Source: an uncultured beta proteobacterium (GTDB taxonomy: Bacteria; Pseudomonadota; Gammaproteobacteria; Burkholderiales; Burkholderiaceae_C). From it: a DNA stretch of 33,973 nt. The stretch covers positions 1 through 33,973 of the forward strand of contig CAIQOO010000097.1 in NCBI GenBank assembly GCA_903873485.1, read 5' to 3'. Below, in pieces: positions 1-6,712 of this stretch. Position 1 is the first letter of the stretch, and each line of letters opens with the position of its first letter. A program made the translations under genes and the position numbers. The notes under the pieces are model-generated. The model made no database searches and was not told the DNA's origin. It saw nothing but the letters and a program-made list of their open reading frames with translations.

Positions 1-1
1 G

Positions 2-100
2 ATGCCGTCCGATGAAGAACCGATTGAAATGCAAGCAATACCGAATCCCAAAACCCGGGGCAGCGCCGTCCAGCTGCGTGTGAAATCGAGTGCAACTTAA
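2..100 (+). CDS. C-terminal end of an ORF entering from the left edge
   Basis: An open frame runs from the window edge to a TAA at 98-100 and encodes the last 32 or so residues of a protein. The tail is polar and basic and ends in QLRVKSSAT. I do not recognise the family. An IS-end-like sequence lies only about 15-40 nt downstream (101-140), so this could be the end of a transposase or IS accessory protein. It could equally be the end of a gene in the restriction/defence cluster that follows. The rest of the gene is outside the window. Confidence 0.35.
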   Translation: MPSDEEPIEMQAIPNPKTRGSAVQLRVKSSAT

Positions 101-140
101 ATTAAGTTAAAAATTGTCTTGACTCAGGGGTCCACTTTAG
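101..140. other. Junction with an IS-end-like sequence
   Basis: This AT-rich stretch ends in GGGGTCCACTTT (127-138), right where the open frame of the truncated DUF2442 gene begins (stop codon in that frame at 138-140). GTCCACTTT/AAAGTGGAC ends are common in IS21-like elements of beta- and gammaproteobacteria. The resemblance is from memory. The other end of any element is outside the window and no target duplication can be checked. Confidence 0.25.
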
Positions 141-383
141 GCCCTGCGCTTTAACAATGGTGAAGCCGGTGAAGTTGATCTGTCTGGCGAACTCGACGGC
201 GAAGTGTTTGAGCCGCTGCGCGAACCAGAGCAATTTTCCACGGCCTACCAACATCCTGTCATGCGTACCGTGGCCTGGGAAAACGGCGCTGATTTGGCAC
301 CTGAGTTTTTGCTGAAATTGATGCGCGGGAGCGCCGGTACAACCCGCAACGACGCTTCGGCATCGCAAAAAGGTGATTCATGA
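141..383 (+). pseudogene. 5'-truncated DUF2442-family protein
   Basis: The frame opens after a TAG at 138-140 and has no ATG, GTG or TTG near its beginning. It reads straight into a DUF2442-like core: LRFNNGEAGEVDLSGEL, followed by VFEPLREPEQF and VMRTVAWENGADLAPEFLL. DUF2442 proteins normally have about 15-25 more residues before this point, so the N-terminus is missing and the break coincides with the IS-end-like junction. DUF2442 proteins often sit beside DUF4160 or restriction/defence genes and are thought to act as small partner proteins. The stop (381-383) overlaps the ATG of the next small ORF by 4 nt. A CTG at 144 could in principle start a shortened product. Confidence 0.6.
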
Positions 384-472
384 CCAACACTAACAAAGAG
401 CGCTTTTGGGTGCTCATCAAGGATCGCCCGCCTGTCTGGCCCGAATTACCCCCGAAAACGACCCCTCAATGA
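380..472 (+). CDS. 30-residue ORF coupled to both neighbours
   Basis: It starts MTNTNKERFWVLIKDRPP and ends PPKTTPQ. The ATG overlaps the DUF2442 stop as ATGA (380-383) and the stop overlaps the helicase ATG as ATGA (469-472). This chain would let ribosomes pass from DUF2442 to the helicase, so the ORF may be a coupling leader, a real microprotein, or the remnant of a larger gene. No family is recognised. Translation is supported only by the two precise overlaps. Confidence 0.4.
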   Translation: MTNTNKERFWVLIKDRPPVWPELPPKTTPQ

Positions 473-2961
473 GCACCCCCTCCCCCAAAGGCTACCAGCG
501 CGAGGCGGTCAACAACGCGCTGGAAATTTTTCGCTATGCCGAGCATCAGTTGCGCTTGGCACCAGACAGCGCCAGCCACGCTGCCGCCACCGCCTTTAAC
601 GGCTGCCTGTTGCTTGAAGCCCCGACCGGCTCCGGCAAAACGCTGATGGCCGGCATGATTGCTGAGGCTTTTGCGGCACCTGACCGTGACAGCAACGCCC
701 GCATTGTGTGGTTCTGGTTCACGCCCTTTGCCGGGCTGGTCGAGCAGGCCAAAGGGGCGATCAAATCAAGCTTTGTCGGCCTGCGCGTGCGCGACCTGCA
801 AACCGACCGCACAACGCGCGGCAGCAAAAGCGGCGACGTGTTTGTCACCACCTGGGCCTCGGTGGCAGCGTCGAATGCGGCCACGCGCCGGGTGCGCAGT
901 GGCGGTGAATCTGTGCTGGCGCTCGATGTCTTGATTGCCGAACTGCGCGCCGACGGCTTTCGCATTGGCGCCGTGGTGGATGAAGCGCACCACAGTTTTA
1001 CCAAAGGCTTTCCCAAAGCGCTTGAGACCGTGCGTTTCTACCGGGACACGCTGCGCCCCGATTTCACGCTGATGATCACCGCCACGCCAGACGATCAGGA
1101 TGTTGAAAAGTTCAACAAGGCTGCTGGCATTGAGCATCTGCACCGCATCAAGGTCAGCCGCATCGAGGCGGTTGATGCCGGGCTGATCAAGGATGGCATC
1201 AAGTCGATTGCCTATCTGGCGGCTGACGATCAAAAGGAACTGGTGGACTTTGCCGCCACCGCGCTGGCCGACGGCTGGGCCATGCACTGCCGCATTGCGC
1301 AGGGCTTGCAGACAGCGGGCATGGATTTGGTGCCGCTGATGCTGGTGCAGGTTGGCAACAGCAATACCGCCGTGGAGGAAGCTCGCACCCGGCTGGCCGC
1401 TTTAGGCGTGCCGGAATCAAAAATCGCCTGGTACACCGCCGATGACCCGAATGACGATTTGCTGGCGGTGGCGATTGACCAGCGCCGCGAAGTGCTGATT
1501 TTCAAGGTGGCGGTGGCACTGGGCTTTGATGCACCGCGCGCTTTCACGCTGGTGTCGATGCGCGGGGCCAAAGATACCGACTTTGGCATTCAGGTGGTCG
1601 GGCGCATTTTGCGGGTGCATCAGCGCCTGCAAGGGCCGACGCTGGCCAAAAAGCTGCCCGACTGGCTGCGCTATGGCTATGTTTTTCTGGCGGATTCAAG
1701 CAATCAGAGCGGGCTGGTTCAGGCCGGTGAAAAGATCAACGCGATTCGCACCGAGCTGTCTCAGGTCTGCCCGTTCACCATGCTGGTCAAGCTGGCCGGA
1801 CGCAACGAGATTCAGGTCACGCACAACGGGCAATCGCAATTGCTGTCGGTGCCTTATACGCCGCCGCTGGCCTGGCCTGCGGTCGAGCCGGGTGAACCGG
1901 CACCTTCGCCCCATGTGGCCACACCCAACGCCTGGCAGACCACAGGAATTTTGACCCATCTGGTGCTGAGCGAACCGGATGCGCCCGCGCCTGTCATCTT
2001 GTCGGGTGCGGCACAGTCAAATCCTTTGCTGGCGGGCAACCAGCGTTATCCGATTCGAAGCGATGTACCACGCATCCATCAAAGCGAGCGCCTGCCCCTG
2101 ACCACCGCCGACCTGCTGACCTGCATTGCCGCCAACATCACCATTGACGACAAGGCGTTTAACGCCAGCTTTCGCCAGTCGGTCAAAGTCACCCGGCAAA
2201 CCATGGATTTGTTTGCGGGCATCGAAGCCATTGATGTCATGCAGGCGCGGCTGTCAGATGCCGAACTGGCCCGGCGGGCGCAAAGCGTGCTGTTTGATGC
2301 CGACTACCTCGACCCGCGCGAGTTGCACGATGCGCTGCTGGCCCGCCTGAAAGCCGAGTTTGGCCACCGTGGCATTCCGATTGACGAGGCGGGTCTGGTG
2401 TCTGCCCTGAACCGCATCATGGCGGCCTATCCGAACCTGATCCGGCTGGCGGCGCGCACCTGTGCGGCAAAGTTCAAGGAGGTGTTTGATGCTGCGCCCC
2501 TGCCCGAATACATGGAACTGCCCGCGGGCGCGAAAAAGTCCCGGCTGAACATCTATGGCGTGATGCCGCAAGACTTGAATGGCCCGGAGCAGGCATTCGC
2601 CGCGTTGCTCGATGCCGACAGCTCGGGCATGGTCGATTACTGGTTTCGCAATGAGCCACGCAAGCCCTGGTCAATTGGCATCGTGATGCCCGGCGGCGAG
2701 CGGTATTTTCCTGACTTTGCGGTCAAGGTGAATGGCCGATCAGCCGGTGCCGGGCTGCTGCTGGTGGAGACCAAGGGCCAGCACATCCTCAACGGCGACG
2801 GTACGCTCGACAAAATTCTGGCCGGTCACCGGCTGTATGGCGTGCCGCTGATGCTGGTGCAGGACGCAGGCGCTCGCTTTATGACGGTGAAGCATTTCGC
2901 CAGCACCGGGCGTAATGAAGAAGACCAGATTTTCCGGCTGGAAAACCTGGCCGGGTATTGA
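469..2961 (+). CDS. SF2 DEAD/DEAH helicase with C-terminal PD-(D/E)xK nuclease (type III Res-like)
   Basis: This is an 830-residue protein. The N-terminal ATPase half has Walker A APTGSGKT (51-58), Walker B VVDEAH (D171) and motif III ITATPDD (about 203-209). Motif VI is QVVGRILRVHQR (around 378-386), so RecA domains 1 and 2 are both present. The C-terminus carries YFPDF (P748-D749) and VETKG (E767, K769), the D...ExK arrangement of the restriction-like nuclease fold seen at the end of type III restriction Res subunits. The start at 469 is preferred over an in-frame start at 406 because it forms an ATGA overlap with the preceding ORF. No intact Mod methyltransferase is in the window, although a possible Mod N-terminal relic lies at 4915. 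It is either an orphaned Res subunit or part of a helicase-nuclease defence unit. Catalytic motifs look intact. Confidence 0.75.
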   Translation: MSTPSPKGYQREAVNNALEIFRYAEHQLRLAPDSASHAAATAFNGCLLLEAPTGSGKTLMAGMIAEAFAAPDRDSNARIVWFWFTPFAGLVEQAKGAIKSSFVGLRVRDLQTDRTTRGSKSGDVFVTTWASVAASNAATRRVRSGGESVLALDVLIAELRADGFRIGAVVDEAHHSFTKGFPKALETVRFYRDTLRPDFTLMITATPDDQDVEKFNKAAGIEHLHRIKVSRIEAVDAGLIKDGIKSIAYLAADDQKELVDFAATALADGWAMHCRIAQGLQTAGMDLVPLMLVQVGNSNTAVEEARTRLAALGVPESKIAWYTADDPNDDLLAVAIDQRREVLIFKVAVALGFDAPRAFTLVSMRGAKDTDFGIQVVGRILRVHQRLQGPTLAKKLPDWLRYGYVFLADSSNQSGLVQAGEKINAIRTELSQVCPFTMLVKLAGRNEIQVTHNGQSQLLSVPYTPPLAWPAVEPGEPAPSPHVATPNAWQTTGILTHLVLSEPDAPAPVILSGAAQSNPLLAGNQRYPIRSDVPRIHQSERLPLTTADLLTCIAANITIDDKAFNASFRQSVKVTRQTMDLFAGIEAIDVMQARLSDAELARRAQSVLFDADYLDPRELHDALLARLKAEFGHRGIPIDEAGLVSALNRIMAAYPNLIRLAARTCAAKFKEVFDAAPLPEYMELPAGAKKSRLNIYGVMPQDLNGPEQAFAALLDADSSGMVDYWFRNEPRKPWSIGIVMPGGERYFPDFAVKVNGRSAGAGLLLVETKGQHILNGDGTLDKILAGHRLYGVPLMLVQDAGARFMTVKHFASTGRNEEDQIFRLENLAGY

Positions 2962-3003
2962 TCATCTGGCTGACAGCGGCTGGGCTTGAAACAGGAAACT
3001 TGC

Positions 3004-4584
3004 ATGAACATGACCTTGATGCGATTCGTCTTTGCCGCCCTTGCGGCTGGCCAGTTCATCAGCATTTCGTCTTATGCCGATTCGGCTGCCCCGTCGGCAG
3101 CTTTTGCGCCGGGCAACGAATTCGAGCCGGTCATCGCGGAAATCAAGGAAATGGTCAAGACCGACACCAGCCAGGTGCCTGACTTTGTGGTGCGCGAGGC
3201 CACGCCGGAGCGTATTGAACAGTTGTTCGACAGACCAGAAGTGCTTCAGTTGCCGACCACTATCCGCGAAAACGGTTTGATCTTTGCCGGTCTGGGTTCC
3301 TCGCTTCTCAGCTTTGAGAAGCCTTCCGACATCATCGCCAAGGTGTCGGCCTGGTTCCCCAGGGAGGTGGCACGGGCGCGCGAAGCAACAGATTCCCGAT
3401 TTTTCGGCCACCTTCATTTATGGGGGCCTTATGAGCATTGGGCGGCCGAACCCACGGCCTTTATGTCGTTGTGGAATTGCATGCCGCAAAATGCCTGGCT
3501 CAGGCCGGATCAAAATCCCTTCATGCGGCGCTTGAACGACGGCATTACGCTTTACCCGATTGGTGCCATGCAGTCGAGTTATGAAGAATTTGACTTCAGC
3601 TTCTGTCTTCATCAGCGCAGTGGCTATCGGCCAAGCTGGACGCAAGAAGATATTCCCGTAAATCAGGCGCGATTGCAGAAGATGGGCGAATCGGTCGCCC
3701 CGCTGTTGCGCCGCAAATTCGCCGCTTTTTTGAGCGACTCGCGCTGCCGGGGGACTGGCCCCGATGACTGCGTGCTGATTCTGCGTCTATGGGCCAGCCT
3801 GGCACCGGCAGATGCCAGTCTGGCTGCGGCCTTGCAGACTTTAGAGGGCGATGTGGCACCCGACAGCCCTTTGCCCGAACTGCTTCATCCAGCGGCCACC
3901 TGGTCAGAATCCAGGCTGCAAGATGGACAGGATCGCTTTGACCTTGGTCTGCGTCGTGCCGCTTTCCTGCGTGCCAAACTCCAATCCGTGCTCCATGCGC
4001 CACACGCCTGGGCCGCCGATGCGCTTGCGGCCACGCTGCGCCAGTTGTCGCAGTTGCGCCAGGCATTTGCCGTGCCCTTTGTTCACCGTTGGTATCTCTA
4101 CGAACTTGACTATCGCAATGACCCGATCAACCCCTGGCGCGTGTTCGATTCAGAATCAGAGATGGGCCAAGACTTGAGGGCGGCAGTTCTGCTTGAACTG
4201 GAACGTCTGTCGGCAGACAAAAGCACTGCGTGTGAAGTGTTCGAGCAGTGGTTCAGGCATGGCGGCAAATCCTTGCAAACCGAGTATGTGCTTGGACGCT
4301 TGCGCCGCGCCAGCCCGGATGCTGCCCAATGCGGTACGCCGGATTTTGAATGGTTGCGGCAGCAAACCGGCACAGAATTCCGCTACCTTCTTTATGGCTA
4401 TCTGGCCTTGCTCGACTACTTGCCGGCAACCGAACAAAACATGCTGGCCAGCGGCCTGACCAATCAGGCTGCTCTTTGCGTTGGCAAGGCAAAAGCTGTC
4501 GCGCCAGGCTGGCTGCAGCAGATTTGCAAGAACGTCGCCAGAAACCACAAAAATTCGGATTTGCACTCCGAATTTTCGAGATAA
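3004..4584 (+). CDS. Secreted protein of unknown function
   Basis: This is a 526-residue protein. The ATG at 3004 is chosen because AGGAAA lies about 10 nt upstream and it places a signal peptide at the N-terminus: hydrophobic core FVFAALAAGQFISISSYA, with likely cleavage near YADSA. The mature part is largely alpha-helical, rich in Leu, Trp and Arg, with scattered Cys (NCM, FCLH, SRCRG, DDCVL, STACEV, AQCGTP, LCVG, QICK) that could form disulphides in the periplasm. No catalytic motif or known domain is recognised. It starts 42 nt after the helicase gene in the same direction and may be co-transcribed. The gene ends immediately before hicA debris, so its 3' boundary may be a recombination point. 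Confidence 0.6.
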   Translation: MNMTLMRFVFAALAAGQFISISSYADSAAPSAAFAPGNEFEPVIAEIKEMVKTDTSQVPDFVVREATPERIEQLFDRPEVLQLPTTIRENGLIFAGLGSSLLSFEKPSDIIAKVSAWFPREVARAREATDSRFFGHLHLWGPYEHWAAEPTAFMSLWNCMPQNAWLRPDQNPFMRRLNDGITLYPIGAMQSSYEEFDFSFCLHQRSGYRPSWTQEDIPVNQARLQKMGESVAPLLRRKFAAFLSDSRCRGTGPDDCVLILRLWASLAPADASLAAALQTLEGDVAPDSPLPELLHPAATWSESRLQDGQDRFDLGLRRAAFLRAKLQSVLHAPHAWAADALAATLRQLSQLRQAFAVPFVHRWYLYELDYRNDPINPWRVFDSESEMGQDLRAAVLLELERLSADKSTACEVFEQWFRHGGKSLQTEYVLGRLRRASPDAAQCGTPDFEWLRQQTGTEFRYLLYGYLALLDYLPATEQNMLASGLTNQAALCVGKAKAVAPGWLQQICKNVARNHKNSDLHSEFSR

Positions 4585-4653
4585 GTTGCTTTGTCGACCG
4601 TACCGGTGCATGGCACGGCGGATGTCAAGACAGGCACGTTCAAGAGCATCTAA
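4585..4653 (+). pseudogene. hicA: hicA toxin remnant (C-terminal part)
   Basis: After the stop of the preceding gene the same frame continues with TVPVHGTADVKTGTFKSI and then TAA (4651-4653). HicA mRNA interferases end with a strand such as xTVPVHGxxDLxxGTLxSILRQAG, so this matches the tail of HicA up to the SI of SILRQAG. The N-terminal dsRNA-binding part with the catalytic His and the last residues are missing. A HicB-like start follows 23 nt downstream, as expected for a hicAB pair. It is non-functional as it stands. Confidence 0.6.
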
Positions 4654-4676
4654 AAACAATCAGGAGTGAAACTCAA

Positions 4677-4907
4677 ATGAGCATTGTTCGTTACGCAGCC
4701 GTGTTGGAGGCTCAGCCCGAAGGCGGCTTTACCGCCACCTTCCCCGGCATTCCCGAGGCGATTACTGAGGGTGACACCCGCGAGGAGGCGCTGTTTCACA
4801 CCATATTTTCAAAGCAGTTCATGCGGCCAACTGCGGCTTGCATGCCAGCGCAACATCAAAGCCAGAACCAGCAAGATAAACTGCCAGCACCCCAATCCTC
4901 CCGATGA
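4677..4907 (+). pseudogene. hicB: hicB antitoxin, truncated after the N-terminal strand-rich part
   Basis: The ATG at 4677 has a good SD (AGGAG, about 4666). The product begins MSIVRYAAVLEAQPEGGF and continues FPGIPEAITEGDTREEAL, the first two-thirds of the HicB partial-RNase-H fold (GGFTATFPG...GDTREEAL). After REEALF the sequence changes to an unrelated Gln/Pro-rich tail and stops at 4907, so the helix completing the fold and any DNA-binding domain are lost. It lies directly behind the HicA remnant. A short truncated peptide may still be made. Confidence 0.65.
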
Positions 4908-4914
4908 TCCCCCA

Positions 4915-5016
4915 ATGGCTGACCACTACGACGACTATTCGCCCGAACAGCTCATGCACCTGCTGCGCGAGCGCGACCGGCGGCTCCATTTCGGCCATGA
5001 CATTGATCTCCCTTGA
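4915..5016 (+). pseudogene. Probable N-terminal remnant of a type III DNA methyltransferase (Mod)
   Basis: This 33-codon ORF begins MADHYDDYSPEQL and continues MHLLRERDRRLHFG. Type III Mod proteins commonly begin with a short helix of the form (Y/F)xxxSxExLxxLLxxRDRxxxFGLVWER. Here the match stops at HFG and the ORF ends a few codons later. The last 20 nt overlap the start of the Nudix gene, which suggests a deletion joined the mod relic to the Nudix start. The match is from memory of the family and it could be a different gene start. Confidence 0.35.
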
Positions 5017-5839
5017 ATTTGACCCGTCATGGCGGCAAGCCGTGAACAGCCGCCTGAACCTTGCGCCGCTGCGGCCACGGCGCGATCTGATGCTGAATGG
5101 GCAGAAGATTGGCTCGGTTGAGGGCGGTGTTGTTGAGCAGTTGCTGCCTGATGGGCCGGAGTTGGTGCAGGCAGCTTTTTCTCTGAGATATGTGCCGGCT
5201 GAGGCCAGTTGGCGGATTGCAGGCGATGGCACGCAGGCGCTTGAGTTTCTGGCGCAGGGTTTTTACGCGGCCAACATCTGCCATATCCGCCAGCAGTGGC
5301 GCAACGAGCAGTTGGCAGTGTTCAACGAAACTGGGCAACAGTTGGCCACTGCCGAGCGGGGCATCACCCGTTTGTTGGGCATCACAACGCGGGCCGTGCA
5401 TCTGTTTGGGCGCACGCCCGATGGCCGAGTCTGGGTGCAGCAGCGGGCGCTAGACAAGTCCAATGACCCGGGTTTGTGGGACACGCTGATGGGCGGCATG
5501 ATTTCGGCCGCCGACACCCTGCAAACGGCATTGCAGCGCGAAACCTGGGAGGAAGCCGGTCTTCACCTCGATCAGCTCACGGCTATTTGCCACGGCGGGC
5601 ACTTTTTCGTGCAGCGGCCCAGCAAGGTCGATAACGGCACCGGCTATGTGGTCGAGCGGATTGACTGGTTTGAATGCGTGGTGCCAGATGCTGTGCTGCC
5701 GCAGAATCAGGATGGCGAGGTGGCGCAATTTGCCCTGCTGGAGCCGGATGAACTGAAAAGTCGCCTTGAAGCCAATCAATTTACCAGCGAGGCGGCTTGC
5801 ATTTTTGTTCGGGTTTTGGGGCGCGATCTGCCAAATTGA
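4997..5839 (+). CDS. DUF4743-Nudix hydrolase
   Basis: This is a 280-residue protein with an N-terminal DUF4743-type domain (about 1-125) and a Nudix domain (about 130-275). The Nudix box spans G167-L189 with REtWEEaGL (181-189). The first acidic position of the consensus (Gx5E) is Asp173 rather than Glu; R181, E182, E185 and E186 are present. This architecture occurs in Tnr3-like and plant Nudix20/24 proteins that hydrolyse damaged thiamine diphosphates, so a thiamine-metabolite housekeeping role is a reasonable inference. The start at 4997 (MTLISLEFDPSW) is chosen because the upstream in-frame extension lies in relic DNA and has low-complexity, unlike-protein composition. No clear SD is seen, perhaps because the upstream junction removed it. 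Confidence 0.75.
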   Translation: MTLISLEFDPSWRQAVNSRLNLAPLRPRRDLMLNGQKIGSVEGGVVEQLLPDGPELVQAAFSLRYVPAEASWRIAGDGTQALEFLAQGFYAANICHIRQQWRNEQLAVFNETGQQLATAERGITRLLGITTRAVHLFGRTPDGRVWVQQRALDKSNDPGLWDTLMGGMISAADTLQTALQRETWEEAGLHLDQLTAICHGGHFFVQRPSKVDNGTGYVVERIDWFECVVPDAVLPQNQDGEVAQFALLEPDELKSRLEANQFTSEAACIFVRVLGRDLPN

Positions 5840-5851
5840 CGGTTTGTGGCG

Positions 5852-6712
5852 TTACGCCAGCCGCAACACCATCACGCCACCCACCACGGCGCAGGCACCG
5901 ATGGCGCGGCGGGCGGTGAATTTTTCTTTTAAAAACCAGGTGCCCAGCAGCACCGCAAACAGCACCGAGGTTTCGCGCAGCGCCGCCACCATGGCCACCG
6001 GGGCGTGGGTCATGGCCCATAGCGCAATGCCGTAGGAGCCCAGTGATGCCAGCGCCCCGACCGTGGCAACGGGCCAGCGCTTGACGGCATAACGCGGAAA
6101 AGCGCGGCCACGCCCGGCCAGAATCAGCAGCGTGTATGGCCAGCCGTCCAGCACAAAAATGGCGGCCACATACTGCAAGGTGCTGTGCAGCGTGGCACCC
6201 GCCACCCGCACGCCCTGCCCGTCCACCACGGTATAGAGCGCGATGATGACGGCATTGGCCAGCGCAAACGCCACTGCCTTGGGGGCGGCAACCACTTGCG
6301 GGCGCAACGCCAGCAGCAGGATGCCGCTGCTGATGCCCGCCACCCCCAGCCAGGCCTGCCATGAAAGAGTCTCGCCCAGAGTGAAACTGGCCGAGATCGC
6401 CACCAGCAACGGAGCCACGCCGCGCATCAGCGGATAGGTCAAGCCCAGATCGCCGTGGCGGTAGGCTCCGGTCAGGGCGATGTAGTAGCCAATGTGAATC
6501 AGCGCCGAGGTCGCAATAAATGGCCAGGCCGCCGCCGCTGGCCAGCCCACCAGCACCACCAGTGGCATGGCCAGCAGCGAGCCGATCAGGTGAATCAGCG
6601 CGGTGTCAAGGTCCTTGTCGCTGCTGGATTTGACCAGCGCGTTCCAACTGGCGTGCAGCAGCGCACCGAACAACACGGCGGCCATCACGCCCGGACTCAT
6701 GCTCAAGTTCAT
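5852..6712 (-). CDS. EamA/DMT-family transporter
   Basis: This is a 286-residue integral membrane protein with about ten hydrophobic segments, arranged as two repeats of five as in drug/metabolite transporters (EamA). Typical features are SWNALVKSS in TM1 and the second-half repeat with SLGSYGIALWAMTHAPVAMVAALRETSVLFAVLLG (quoted in parts: ALRETSVLFAVLLG). The ATG at 6712 overlaps the stop of the FAD oxidoreductase gene by 4 nt (ATGA at 6709-6712), so the two are translationally coupled. The family moves amino acids and small metabolites. The coupling suggests it imports or exports the substrate or product of the oxidoreductase, possibly an aminophosphonate. The substrate cannot be read from the sequence. 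Confidence 0.75.
   Translation of the reverse strand: MNLSMSPGVMAAVLFGALLHASWNALVKSSSDKDLDTALIHLIGSLLAMPLVVLVGWPAAAAWPFIATSALIHIGYYIALTGAYRHGDLGLTYPLMRGVAPLLVAISASFTLGETLSWQAWLGVAGISSGILLLALRPQVVAAPKAVAFALANAVIIALYTVVDGQGVRVAGATLHSTLQYVAAIFVLDGWPYTLLILAGRGRAFPRYAVKRWPVATVGALASLGSYGIALWAMTHAPVAMVAALRETSVLFAVLLGTWFLKEKFTARRAIGACAVVGGVMVLRLA

Noticed and set aside
406..468. Upstream in-frame start of the helicase
   Set aside because: The residues before 469 overlap the small ORF and do not look conserved; the ATGA overlap at 469 is a better start.
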